A DNA stretch of 64,000 bases from Chryseobacterium sp. MA9 (GTDB lineage Bacteria > Bacteroidota > Bacteroidia > Flavobacteriales > Weeksellaceae): assembly GCF_024399315.1 (NCBI RefSeq), contig NZ_CP075170.1, forward strand, positions 620,001 to 684,000, read 5' to 3'. A model generated the notes under the pieces. It saw nothing but the letters and a program-made list of their open reading frames with translations, was not told the origin of the DNA and did no database searches. This document shows, in pieces, positions 25,236-34,023 of the stretch. The position numbers and the translations under genes are program-made. Every line of letters begins with the position of its first letter. Within the stretch, counting starts at the first letter, position 1.

Positions 25236-28200
25236 TTACGATCCGGATTCCAATAAATCCATAAGATCCTGTTTAGAGAATCCCTGAAGTTTCTTTCCGT
25301 CTGTAGTGAGCAGATTCTGAGCCAGCTGCTTTTTCTTTTTCTGAAGCGTAAGAATTTTTTCTTCCACAGTATTAGAACAGATCATCCTTACAGCAATTAC
25401 ATTTTTGGTCTGTCCTATACGGTAACTTCGGTCAATAGCTTGGTTCTCAGCCGCAGGGTTCCACCAGGGATCTACAAGGTAAATATAATCAGCCTGTGTT
25501 AGATTGAGTCCAACACCGCCAGCCTTTAAGCTGATCAGAAATACCCGGATATCATCATTTTTCTGGAAATTCGCTACTCTTTCTCCTCTGTCCTTAGTCT
25601 GCCCTGTAAGATATTCAAACTGAATATTGCGGCGTTCCAGTTGTGTTTTTATCAAATCCAGCATTCCGACAAACTGTGAGAAGACCAGGATTTTATGATC
25701 TTTTGATTTTCCAAGGATCTGTTCCATCAAAATCTCGATTTTTACAGCATTTTCACCGGAATATCCCTCTTTCATCAAAACAGGAGAATTACAGATTTGT
25801 CTGAGCCTGGTAAGTCCCGTAAGAACATGCATGCTGTTTTTGTTCAGGTCATCATCATCATTGGCTGCAATAAACTCGCGAAGCTCTTTTTCATAAGCGT
25901 CATAGATTTTGCGCTGTTCTGCATTCATTTCACAGTAGATAACCGTTTCTGTCTTTTCAGGAAGCTCTTTAGCCACCTGTTTCTTGGTTCTTCTGAGGAT
26001 AAAGGGCTTTATCTTTTGCTGAAGCTCTACCGCCCGTTTACTGTATTCGAATTTATCAATAGGAATAGCATAAATGTCTTTAAAATACTGTTTGCTTCCT
26101 AAAAGACCCGGACAAGCGAATGAAAGCTGGCTGTAAAGATCAAAAGTGCTGTTTTCAACAGGAGTACCGGTAAGTACAATCCTGTTTCTCGATTGAAGCA
26201 GCCGCGCCGCTTTATATCTTTCCGAGTTCGGATTTTTAATGGTCTGCGATTCATCCAGAAACACATAATTGAAATTAAAATTTTTCAGAAAACGAATATC
26301 TGAAAGAAGCATCCCATATGTGGTAAGGACTACTTCATAATCAGACATATGAGCGGTTGTCTTTGGCCGGTCTGCACCATAATGAAGCAGAACTTTTATA
26401 GAAGGTGCAAACTTGCTGATCTCGTCCTGCCAGTTGAAAAGCAGGGAAGTGGGAACTACAATAAGATTGGAGGTATGACCTCGTTTTTCACGCTGTGACA
26501 GAATGAAAGCAATGATCTGAATGGTTTTCCCAAGTCCCATATCATCTGCGAGACACCCTCCGAAGTTGAATCCGTCAAGAAAATTAAGCCAGTTCAGTCC
26601 TTCATGCTGATAGTCTCTGAGCTCAGCGTTCAGTTCAGCCGGGATATTGACTTTGGGAATGTTTTTTACTTTTGAGAACTTAGTGGAATATGTGGTGAGT
26701 TCCTCCTGAACCTCCTGGCTCAGGATTTCCTTTTCAAATAATGAGGTAATTTCTGTAAAATTGATTTTTGGAATCTTTAAGAGCTCTTCGTCAATTTCCC
26801 CTGCATGAAAGTAAGCTGCAATCTTTCCGATCCATTCTTCAGGGAGAATTCCCAGACTGCCATCGTCCAGCTGAACAAATTTACTTTTATTCCGGATCGC
26901 TCGGTGAAGCTGTTTTAAAGAGGCTTCTTTAGGACCAAACCCCACTTTTAACTTAGCATTAAACCAATCCAGTCCACTGGTAATCTGAATGTTGATTTTA
27001 GCCCGGTGGGAATTTAATTTATTGTTTTTTATTTCATTAAAGCCCAGTATAGTTACCCCTTCATTCCTCCAGATCTCAAATGCATCAAGAAACCAGTTGT
27101 TATCCAGGAACTTATCCCTGTGAAGATAAAAATACTGATAGCCGTCCATCTGCTCTTCAAAATCAGGATGCTGCTGCATGATCAAAGAAGTAAAGCGGGC
27201 TTCTAACGATTCATTTCTCTCTATTTTAAAGGGATTTCCATTCTGATCCGTATCAAAAAGCTGCTTCCGGGAATAGACAGGAACTTCTACGTCTCCGTAT
27301 TTCATTACCGGTGTGATTCCTATATAATTTTCCTGCTGGCTGAGATAAACGACTCTTTCAGTTTGATAATTTTTATATTCAAGCTGTACTTTTGTTGCGG
27401 GTTGTATGTAGCTGTAATTTATGTGAATACGTTCTTCAACGGCAGAGAGAATATTTTGCATAAACGCTTCGTATTTTGAAGAATGGATCAGTAAAATCTC
27501 ATTATTTGCCTTAAAGAATCTGATGATTCTGAGCATGTCAGGATGGTCTACAAAGCTGAAAGTGTTTCTGTTATAAACAAAATATTCATTTCTGAGTACA
27601 ATATTTTTGAAAGGAACAGAAATATCATTAAACTGTATTTCTCCTGTTATTTCGTAAAACGGATCTTTCTTAAATACAGATAATTGAACCTCGGCATCTA
27701 AAGTATTCAATTCAACTTGAGAAAGTGACTTTGCGGAAACTGTTTCTGCAATTTCCCGGTCGTGATAATAGACTTCCAGCTGCAAAGGATTGTGTACAAT
27801 AAGCTTTAAAGCTTCCAGTTCTGAAGGATTGTAATCTTCATTGTAATTATTCTGGAAAGAGGTGATGGCTGTATAAAATTTAATGTCTGCAGGTTTCTCT
27901 GCTTTCCAGATCAACTGCATGGCATCTACAGAAGTCACAGGATTTTTAATCTTGCCTGTCTGAGTTATTTCCGCTTCCATCAGGGAGAAGGTCATGTGAT
28001 TATAATAACGGTGCTTACCGATAACCAATATCTGTTTTTTTCCTGTTTCCAGTACAGCCAGTTCATCCAGTCTGGAAGGAAGCTGAGGAAGAAGATTTCT
28101 TTGAAGCATCACCTCATCTACAGGAAGCATTTCCTTGATCTTAGGAAGAATTTCAACTTTATGATCCCTGTATTCAATCTGAAAATATTGATCCAGGTCC

Positions 28201-28577
28201 GGCTCATTTTCCAGTCCATATATCTTGGCTTTAGAGAGAAGGACTTTTTTACGGAGAATATCATCAAAAAACAGGCGGTAATTTTTATCCTCAATAATGC
28301 AATGGATAATTTCTGCCTGATGGGAACAAAGCTGGTTTTTCTGGTTATCACAGGTGCAGGAGCAGAGTAATGAACTGCCAACCTTGCTGATGCTGACCAT
28401 TGGAAAATCCTGTAATGAAGATTGCTTTGTAAATATTCCTGTATTGTTTTCAATAGCAGCCGGATAGATCTCACGGAAATCCCTGATTCCGATAAATGCA
28501 CTGTCTGAGGTATGTTTCAGTAGGTCATATACAGAAAGTGTACTGATATTGATGTTGTCAAGAATATATTCTGCCAT
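25236..28577 (-). CDS. SWI2/SNF2-family DEAD/DEAH helicase with SWIM finger
   Basis: An 1113-residue ATPase that translocates on double-stranded DNA. I start at MAEYILDNINIS; 11 further in-frame codons upstream look non-coding. A SWIM-type zinc finger (CSCTCDNQKNQLCSH, about 69-83) lies near the N-terminus. The ATPase core starts near residue 675: DDMGLGKTIQII (Walker A), DESQTIKNP (Walker B, DESQ variant), LTGTPVENS, then LKAGGVGLNLTQAD and PWWNPAAENQAIDRSYRIGQ. Bacterial members with SWIM fingers are common in Bacteroidota and are linked to transcription recycling or repair. No defense genes flank it, so a phage-defense role is not supported. Confidence 0.92.
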   Translation of the reverse strand: MAEYILDNINISTLSVYDLLKHTSDSAFIGIRDFREIYPAAIENNTGIFTKQSSLQDFPMVSISKVGSSLLCSCTCDNQKNQLCSHQAEIIHCIIEDKNYRLFFDDILRKKVLLSKAKIYGLENEPDLDQYFQIEYRDHKVEILPKIKEMLPVDEVMLQRNLLPQLPSRLDELAVLETGKKQILVIGKHRYYNHMTFSLMEAEITQTGKIKNPVTSVDAMQLIWKAEKPADIKFYTAITSFQNNYNEDYNPSELEALKLIVHNPLQLEVYYHDREIAETVSAKSLSQVELNTLDAEVQLSVFKKDPFYEITGEIQFNDISVPFKNIVLRNEYFVYNRNTFSFVDHPDMLRIIRFFKANNEILLIHSSKYEAFMQNILSAVEERIHINYSYIQPATKVQLEYKNYQTERVVYLSQQENYIGITPVMKYGDVEVPVYSRKQLFDTDQNGNPFKIERNESLEARFTSLIMQQHPDFEEQMDGYQYFYLHRDKFLDNNWFLDAFEIWRNEGVTILGFNEIKNNKLNSHRAKINIQITSGLDWFNAKLKVGFGPKEASLKQLHRAIRNKSKFVQLDDGSLGILPEEWIGKIAAYFHAGEIDEELLKIPKINFTEITSLFEKEILSQEVQEELTTYSTKFSKVKNIPKVNIPAELNAELRDYQHEGLNWLNFLDGFNFGGCLADDMGLGKTIQIIAFILSQREKRGHTSNLIVVPTSLLFNWQDEISKFAPSIKVLLHYGADRPKTTAHMSDYEVVLTTYGMLLSDIRFLKNFNFNYVFLDESQTIKNPNSERYKAARLLQSRNRIVLTGTPVENSTFDLYSQLSFACPGLLGSKQYFKDIYAIPIDKFEYSKRAVELQQKIKPFILRRTKKQVAKELPEKTETVIYCEMNAEQRKIYDAYEKELREFIAANDDDDLNKNSMHVLTGLTRLRQICNSPVLMKEGYSGENAVKIEILMEQILGKSKDHKILVFSQFVGMLDLIKTQLERRNIQFEYLTGQTKDRGERVANFQKNDDIRVFLISLKAGGVGLNLTQADYIYLVDPWWNPAAENQAIDRSYRIGQTKNVIAVRMICSNTVEEKILTLQKKKKQLAQNLLTTDGKKLQGFSKQDLMDLLESGS

Positions 28578-28625
28578 AAAAATAGATGGAGACAAACTTA
28601 CAAAAAACAAATGTATTTAAGAATC

Positions 28626-28658
28626 CGTTTTGGCTACAGCTTACCCCATTTTGGCAAC
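28626..28658 (+). promoter_or_regulatory. AraC-type direct repeat upstream of SDR gene
   Basis: CGTTTTGGCTAC (28626-28637) and CATTTTGGCAAC (28647-28658) match at 10 of 12 positions and begin 21 bp apart, two DNA turns. That is the classic binding layout of an AraC dimer. The site lies about 45-80 bp before the likely start of the SDR transcript, and an AraC-family gene follows the SDR gene. Confidence 0.55.
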
Positions 28659-28711
28659 TCCTGCGTTTCTTTTAATGCTGAACTTTGTCCTATAATTTTA
28701 AACAAAGAAAA

Positions 28712-29509
28712 ATGAAAACAATTTTTATAACAGGTGCTTCTACAGGATTAGGAAAAGCAACTGCCCAATTATTTCAAAACAATGGATGGAGAGTAATCGC
28801 TACCATGAGAAACCCTGAAGCTGCTGCTGATCTTGCAGGTTTAGAGAATGTAACTGTACTTCCATTGGATGTTACCAATCCGGAGCAGATAAAGTCAACT
28901 GCTAAACAGGCTCTTGAGCTGGGGGATATTGATGTGGTTTACAATAATGCAGGATATGGCCTTATAGGGCCTTTGGAAGCTCTTACGGATGAGCAGATCG
29001 TAAAGCAGCTGGACACGAATTTATTAGGGGTTATACGTGTTACACAGGCATTTATTCCTTACTTCAGAGAACAGAAAAAAGGAATGTTCATTTCTACAAC
29101 GTCTATAGGAGGACTGGTTGCATTCCCGTTGGGTTCTACTTATCATGCTACCAAATGGGCGCTTGAAGGATGGAGCGAAAGTTTAGCTTTTGAACTTAAT
29201 ACTTTAGGAATTGATATTAAAACAGTCTCTCCAGGAGGAATCAAGACCGATTTTGTAAGCCGCTCTCTGGACTCAGCATCCAGCCCTGCTTATGAAGAGA
29301 TGACGAATTCTCTGTTTTCTAAAATGGAAGGTATGATGGAAGCTGCTTCTACACCGGAGCAGATTGCAGAAGTGGTGTATGAGGCTGCTACAGACGGCAA
29401 AAAACAGCTGAGATATGTAGCAGGAGAAGATGCTAAAGCGATCTATGCACAGCGCCTTGAGCTAGGTGATGAAGCATTCAGAGAGCAGTTTGGCAAACAG
29501 TTTATTTAG
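28712..29509 (+). CDS. SDR family oxidoreductase
   Basis: Classical short-chain dehydrogenase/reductase of 265 residues. The ATG of MKTIFITGAS is preferred to an upstream TTG. The cofactor loop is TGASTGLGKA (7-16), the structural NNAG motif is at 78-81, and the triad is Ser131, Tyr144 and Lys148 (YHATK). The resemblance is to the oxidoreductases that often sit next to AraC regulators in Bacteroidota. Substrate unknown; NADP(H) is likely. A terminator separates it from the AraC gene. Confidence 0.9.
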   Translation: MKTIFITGASTGLGKATAQLFQNNGWRVIATMRNPEAAADLAGLENVTVLPLDVTNPEQIKSTAKQALELGDIDVVYNNAGYGLIGPLEALTDEQIVKQLDTNLLGVIRVTQAFIPYFREQKKGMFISTTSIGGLVAFPLGSTYHATKWALEGWSESLAFELNTLGIDIKTVSPGGIKTDFVSRSLDSASSPAYEEMTNSLFSKMEGMMEAASTPEQIAEVVYEAATDGKKQLRYVAGEDAKAIYAQRLELGDEAFREQFGKQFI

Positions 29510-29521
29510 TCAGGTTTTTGG

Positions 29522-29560
29522 AAGACAGTATAAAGTAAATCACATTTATACTGTCTTTTA
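29522..29560 (+). terminator. Terminator after SDR gene
   Basis: AAGACAGTATAAA and TTTATACTGTCTT form a perfect 13-bp stem with a 10-base loop and a short T-run. Confidence 0.8.
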
Positions 29561-29586
29561 CACCAAATAATTTATAATTTTATATC

Positions 29587-30501
29587 ATGGAAAAGAAAGA
29601 TAACATTCCTCTGAAAATTTCATCCATATCGGAACTGCACGATATGCTGCAGCTTTCTAAACCGCTTCATCCGTTGGTAAGTCTTGTGGATAATACGAAA
29701 ATGAGCATTAAAAAGGATATGCTGAAGAGAAGCTTTATCCTGAATTTTTATAAAATTTCATATAAATATTCTACTGTTGGAAAAATGGGTTATGGACAGG
29801 GATATTATGATTTTAATGAGGGAGGAATGATGTTTACAGCACCTGGGCAGGTTCTTTCCACTGATGAAAATGCAGAATATTGCGGTTATACTTTACTGGT
29901 GCACCCGGATTTTATCAGAAGTTATCCTTTAGCAAAGAATATCAAAAACTTTGGGTTCTTTTCTTATGATACGAATGAAGCGCTGCATTTATCGGATCAG
30001 GAAAAAACAACGATAACCGGATTGCTTGATCATATTGGAAATGAACTAAATACGGCCATAGATGAAGTAAGTCAGGACGTTATTGTTTCTTATATTGATG
30101 TTCTTCTCAATTACAGTAACCGTTTTTATAAAAGACAGTTTATCACAAGAAAGGCTGTAAATAGTGATCTGTTGACCAAAATGGATGTTGTGCTGGAAGA
30201 TTATTTTAATCAGCAGGAAACATTAAATAAAGGTCTTCCTACAGTAGAATTTCTGGCCTCAACACTCAATCTTTCTCCTCATTATCTGAGCGATATGCTT
30301 CGCAATCTGACCGGACTGAATGCCCAACAGCATATTCATGAAAAACTGATTGAAAAGGCGAAAGAATATCTTACCACTACAGGGTTTTCTGTATCTGAAG
30401 TAGCTTATGCCCTGGGATTTGAGCATCCACAGTCATTCAATAAACTGTTTAAAAAGAAAACGGATAAAACACCTCTGAGTTACAGGCAATCATTCAATTA
30501 G
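29587..30501 (+). CDS. AraC-family transcriptional regulator
   Basis: A 304-residue regulator. Residues about 1-190 are a sensor region with cupin-like stretches; residues about 205-303 hold the two helix-turn-helix motifs (VEFLASTLNLSPHYLSDMLRN and VSEVAYALGFEHPQSFNKLFKKKT ... PLSYRQSFN). It follows the SDR gene and is the best candidate to bind the direct repeat in front of it. No effector is apparent. Confidence 0.9.
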   Translation: MEKKDNIPLKISSISELHDMLQLSKPLHPLVSLVDNTKMSIKKDMLKRSFILNFYKISYKYSTVGKMGYGQGYYDFNEGGMMFTAPGQVLSTDENAEYCGYTLLVHPDFIRSYPLAKNIKNFGFFSYDTNEALHLSDQEKTTITGLLDHIGNELNTAIDEVSQDVIVSYIDVLLNYSNRFYKRQFITRKAVNSDLLTKMDVVLEDYFNQQETLNKGLPTVEFLASTLNLSPHYLSDMLRNLTGLNAQQHIHEKLIEKAKEYLTTTGFSVSEVAYALGFEHPQSFNKLFKKKTDKTPLSYRQSFN

Positions 30502-30509
30502 ATAGATAT

Positions 30510-30537
30510 CACCCGGCTAAATGCTGGGTGTTTTTTT
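30510..30537 (+). terminator. Terminator after AraC gene
   Basis: CACCCGGC-taaat-GCTGGGTG (one G-U) and seven T. Confidence 0.85.
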
Positions 30538-30608
30538 GTTCTGTAAATAATAATTTATAAAAAGAAAAAATGCCAGATTTTAAGCAAGCACAACTACATT
30601 CTTGCCTA

Positions 30609-30642
30609 TTGGTTAAAATGGAACATAAAAATGACAAAAACG
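30609..30642 (-). promoter_or_regulatory. Weak AraC-like repeat before MFS gene
   Basis: On the minus strand CGTTTTTGTCAT and CATTTTAACCAA start 22 bp apart and resemble the half-sites at 28626-28658, but with several mismatches. They sit just upstream of the -7 box at 30670. Confidence 0.25.
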
Positions 30643-30669
30643 GACTAGATTTTAATGGGTGTGCCTATT

Positions 30670-30677
30670 TAAATTTG
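30670..30677 (+). promoter_or_regulatory. -7 box of MFS gene
   Basis: TAAATTTG, consensus, 28 bases before the ATG at 30706. Confidence 0.45.
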
Positions 30678-30705
30678 CAAAAGGAATTTTTATTACCCTG
30701 CTATA

Positions 30706-31866
30706 ATGAATGAGAAAGAATCTTTTAATGCAAAAATGCCAACAGCCTGTTTTTTACTTTTCTTTGCCCATGGGCTTGTTTTTTCTTCCTGGGCGAGCCG
30801 GATTCCTATCATTAAAACTGCACTTTCTATCAATGAAGCACAACTGGGAACGCTTTTGCTTCTCATGCCGATAGGACAGCTTTCAACAATGGTTTTGGCC
30901 GGAAAACTGATCAGTGTGTACGGAAGCAGCGGGATTATTAAAAGAGTTTTTTTACTATATCCTTTTTTTCTTTTGTTGATCGGTTTATCGCCTTCTTACT
31001 GGACGCTGGCGGCTGTTCTGTTCTTCTTTGGCATTTCCGGGAATATGTGCAATATAGCGGTCAATACGCAGGCAATTGAAATAGAATCTATTACCAAAAG
31101 ATCTCTTCTTTCTTCCTACCACGGAGCCTGGTGCTTTGCAGGTCTTACGGGGGCTGTAGTTGGTCTGTTGATGATCAACCTTCATGTAGGAACTTTTTAC
31201 CATTTTGCTGTTATTTTTATTCTGGTAGGAATACTTTGGCTCTACAGTAAAAGAAATCTGACCAATATTATCCACAAAGCAGAACCGCAAACCCGTTCAA
31301 TATTCAAGGCTGTGAATCCTACACTGGTTGGTTTGGGAATTATAGGATTTCTGAGTATGGCGATTGAAGGTGCTATGTTCGATTGGAGCGGGGTTTATTT
31401 TCAAACTATAGTTAAAGCTCCTGAAAACCTTGTTATACTGGGGTATACAAGTTTTATTTTAATGATGACTTTAGGTCGTTTTATCGGGAACAGGATCATT
31501 GAAAAATATGGAAAAAAGATTGTTCTGCAATGTTGTGGAATATTGATGAGCGGAGGACTTTTTCTAAGTGTTTTCTTCCCGGAACTGTGGATATGTATCA
31601 TTGCTTTTATGATTATAGGTCTTGGAAGTTCGCTAAGTGTGCCGTCCGTTTACAGCACAGTTGGAAAAGTGAGTACGATAGCACCAAGCATTGCATTATC
31701 ATTTGTATCCAGCATTTCGTTTTTAGGATTTCTGATGGGGCCGCCTCTTATCGGATATATTGCTGAAAGTTTTGATCTCAGGTATTCATACGGCCTTTTT
31801 GCCTGTTTTGGGATTTTACTGGCGGTTATGGCCGGACAGATGAAAGTATTCAGAAATAAAAATTAA
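30706..31866 (+). CDS. MFS transporter, 12-helix
   Basis: A 386-residue inner-membrane transporter with about 12 helices. It resembles the bacterial MFS group with FucP/YfcJ-like features: an N-terminal FFAHGLVFSSWASRIPIIK, an acidic helix segment GFLSMAIEGAMFDWSGVYF near residue 210, and GRFIGNRIIEKYGKK as the motif-A-like loop between helices 8 and 9. Substrate is not clear. Monocistronic, next to the SDR/AraC pair. Confidence 0.82.
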   Translation: MNEKESFNAKMPTACFLLFFAHGLVFSSWASRIPIIKTALSINEAQLGTLLLLMPIGQLSTMVLAGKLISVYGSSGIIKRVFLLYPFFLLLIGLSPSYWTLAAVLFFFGISGNMCNIAVNTQAIEIESITKRSLLSSYHGAWCFAGLTGAVVGLLMINLHVGTFYHFAVIFILVGILWLYSKRNLTNIIHKAEPQTRSIFKAVNPTLVGLGIIGFLSMAIEGAMFDWSGVYFQTIVKAPENLVILGYTSFILMMTLGRFIGNRIIEKYGKKIVLQCCGILMSGGLFLSVFFPELWICIIAFMIIGLGSSLSVPSVYSTVGKVSTIAPSIALSFVSSISFLGFLMGPPLIGYIAESFDLRYSYGLFACFGILLAVMAGQMKVFRNKN

Positions 31867-31879
31867 AAGTTTACAGGTC

Positions 31880-31910
31880 GATTTTGATATCTGTCAGGAG
31901 ATTTTGACAT
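31880..31910 (+). repeat. Direct repeat GATTTTGAyAT, 20-bp period
   Basis: GATTTTGATAT at 31880 and GATTTTGACAT at 31900 differ at one base and repeat every 20 bp. They resemble the TTTTGGC half-sites upstream of the SDR gene, yet no gene starts downstream on this strand. Confidence 0.5.
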
Positions 31911-32097
31911 TTTCTGGTTCATTATTGTTGGTTAATCTTGCATTTCAAAAATACTGTTTCTAAAAACTCTTTATCTTTATTAGAAAAGCCGATGTCAGTG
32001 CCTTCATGATTCCGAACTTTGAAAGAAAAAACTTCTGCGATTGTATTTTATATTCCCCGTGGTCTGATAACCAAAAGAATTCAGCTATTAAAATTAT

Positions 32098-32131
32098 ACA
32101 GCCCTGGGTATCTAAGGATAAACAGGGCTGT
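32098..32131 (-). terminator. Hairpin after NTF2-like gene
   Basis: ACAGCCCTG and CAGGGCTGT form a perfect 9-bp stem just past the stop of the minus-strand gene. The T-run is weak on both strands. Confidence 0.5.
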
Positions 32132-32148
32132 TATAAAATTATGAATAT

Positions 32149-32538
32149 TTATATCCAGTTTTCTATGAGATGAAGCCACAAAGCCTTTTCTTCATTGAGC
32201 AGAAAAACTGCTGATGATTTTCTTTTGGTTGTCGTTTCTCCCGTAACCTGTGTTTCAACATAAGTGGCAAGCCCATGATACTCAGAATGATTTATTTCTA
32301 TATTCTCAACCTGAATATTTCGTTCCGGAAACTTTCCAAATACAGTTGGCAGCCAGTCTCCAAACATAGGTAGAGTAACAGTATCTCCGTTTCCATTAAT
32401 CATCTTGAAATCTGGAGAGAATCCGGATAATAATTCCTTATAAAGACTTTTCTGATTTTCTGTTTTGCCTTGAAACCATTTTTCAATATTCCTGTGAAAT
32501 TCTTCAATTTCCCAAATGATCTTTTCTGTATTGTTCAT
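32149..32538 (-). CDS. SnoaL/NTF2-like small protein
   Basis: A 129-residue soluble protein with an NTF2-like cone fold: helices first (EKIIWEIEEFHRNIEKWFQG), then strands such as FSPDFKMINGNGDTVTL, YVETQVTGE and SSAVFLLNEEKALWLHLIENWI. This fits DUF4440/SnoaL-like proteins of mixed function. It lies 38 bases after the MFS gene on the same strand and is probably co-transcribed with it. Confidence 0.65.
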   Translation of the reverse strand: MNNTEKIIWEIEEFHRNIEKWFQGKTENQKSLYKELLSGFSPDFKMINGNGDTVTLPMFGDWLPTVFGKFPERNIQVENIEINHSEYHGLATYVETQVTGETTTKRKSSAVFLLNEEKALWLHLIENWI

Positions 32539-32576
32539 AATTAAATGTATTATATTTTTTGATTTAAATTTATCTT

Positions 32577-33953
32577 TTAATCAATGATTTTTCTTAATCT
32601 GCTTCCTGCCCATAGCCCAACCAGCTGAAAAGCACCTATCATTCCAATTGCCGCTGCAAATGCCTCTGAGAATCCCAGAATTTTTATCAGATTAAAAAAT
32701 AATGTTCCAATAACAGCTCCTCCGGTCACACTTCCAATCTGAATGCCGATGCTTACCAAACCGGAAGCCTGTCCTGCTTTATCTTTAGAAACCAGAGAAA
32801 TGGCTGTACGCATCATAACCGGCATAATGGTACCATGCCCGAATCCGGCTATAAACAAAGTGATATGAGTGATTAAAGATGGTTTTTGCTGAAAATAAAA
32901 AACTGCTGCACTTATCACAAAGCCTGTCATCAACAATCCCAATCCTACGTAGATCATTTTAGCAGCGCTCAGTTTTATCCGGGCGGTAATCAAAGGTCCC
33001 AGAAAAAAAGCAATCCCATAGGGAATAATGGCCAGTCCTGTCTCCATTGAATTCTTATGAAGAAACTGCTGCAAATAATAAGGATAGCAAATGAATAAGC
33101 CTGCGGTAAAATTGTAAAAGAAAATGATCAGAAGGCTTAATGCAAAAGGTTTATGCTGCAGGAGTGCCGGATCTATAAGTACCGGGCGATTTTTTTTCAG
33201 CTGCTTTATCTCGTATTTTAGAAAGGTGATTACTAAGAATATTCCGGTAAATAGAATTCCAAAAATCCACCATGCCCATTCAAATTTTTGTCCAAAAATA
33301 AGAGGGCAGATAAGCATAAGTAAAGCCAGAATTAATAATAAAGTTCCTGTAAAGTCAATACCTGTCTCTTCTTTCTTATTACCATCGTTCATCGTAAAAT
33401 GGATCCCTAGAATACATATACCCGTAATCGGTACATTCACAAGAAATACCATTTCCCATGAAAAACTTCCCCAATGCATACTTAAAAGAACTCCGCCAAG
33501 CAATTGTCCAACCACAGAAGCAAGACCAAATACCGAACTGAAAAGGCTTACTGCTTTAGGCTGCTCCTGACTGCTGAAAAGATCCTTTATAGAGGCCAGC
33601 ACCTGAGGAGCAAGCAGTGATGCTCCAACTCCTTGAAACAGTCTGAAAATGATCAGCCATGTAACATCAGGAGAAAATGCACAGGCGAGGGATGAAAACA
33701 GAAAAGTATATAATCCTGATATAAACACCTTTTTACGGCCGTAAATGTCACCCAGCCGTCCGCCACAAACAACAAGCGCTGCATAAGTAAGCCCATAAAT
33801 GGCAATAACCATCTGAAGCTGATGATCGCTGGCACTGAATGCTTTTTTGATAGACGGCAAAGCCATGTTGACAATAAAATAATCCAGAGGCGAGAGAAAA
33901 GCACCTGCGATCAAAAAATTGAGTGCCTGCCACCGTTTAGGATATGTATTCAT
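32577..33953 (-). CDS. MFS transporter, DHA2 (14-helix) type
   Basis: A 458-residue drug:H+ antiporter-like protein. SPLDYFIVNMALPSIKKAF at the start is the DHA2 signature in helix 1, GGRLGDIYGRKKVF is motif A, and FRLFQGVGASLLAPQ is motif B. The number of helices fits 14. It likely exports toxic compounds or metabolites. The divergent AraC regulator shares the promoter region, and an NTF2-like gene follows. Start ATG is unambiguous. Confidence 0.88.
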   Translation of the reverse strand: MNTYPKRWQALNFLIAGAFLSPLDYFIVNMALPSIKKAFSASDHQLQMVIAIYGLTYAALVVCGGRLGDIYGRKKVFISGLYTFLFSSLACAFSPDVTWLIIFRLFQGVGASLLAPQVLASIKDLFSSQEQPKAVSLFSSVFGLASVVGQLLGGVLLSMHWGSFSWEMVFLVNVPITGICILGIHFTMNDGNKKEETGIDFTGTLLLILALLMLICPLIFGQKFEWAWWIFGILFTGIFLVITFLKYEIKQLKKNRPVLIDPALLQHKPFALSLLIIFFYNFTAGLFICYPYYLQQFLHKNSMETGLAIIPYGIAFFLGPLITARIKLSAAKMIYVGLGLLMTGFVISAAVFYFQQKPSLITHITLFIAGFGHGTIMPVMMRTAISLVSKDKAGQASGLVSIGIQIGSVTGGAVIGTLFFNLIKILGFSEAFAAAIGMIGAFQLVGLWAGSRLRKIID

Positions 33954-33964
33954 ATTTTTTTATG

Positions 33965-33972
33965 CAAAAATA
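33965..33972 (-). promoter_or_regulatory. -7 box of MFS-NTF2 unit
   Basis: The minus strand reads TATTTTTG, consensus, 11 bases before the MFS ATG. Confidence 0.5.
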
Positions 33973-33996
33973 CCCGCTTATATTCTGTTAAAATTG

Positions 33997-34004
33997 TACT
34001 TTTG
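33997..34004 (+). promoter_or_regulatory. -7 box of AraC gene
   Basis: TACTTTTG, consensus, 19 bases before the ATG at 34024. The two divergent -7 boxes lie only 24 bases apart, so the promoters overlap. Confidence 0.5.
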
Positions 34005-34023
34005 GAGGAAAAACCAGTGTGTA

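Larger units (their letters stand above)
31867..32148. other. Intergenic region with orphan direct repeat
   Basis: A 282-base gap between convergent genes. It holds a direct repeat (31880-31910), a -7-like TAATCTTG (31933-31940), and a hairpin (32098-32131), but no convincing gene. A 55-codon frame from ATG 32008 runs through the hairpin into the next gene's antisense and is probably chance. Confidence 0.4.

Noticed and set aside
25236..28577. SNF2 helicase as part of a phage-defense system
   Set aside because: No nuclease, methylase or other defense gene lies beside it; neighbours are a T9SS protein and an SDR gene.
32008..32175. 55-codon frame downstream of the orphan direct repeat
   Set aside because: It runs through a hairpin and into antisense of the NTF2-like gene; composition looks random.
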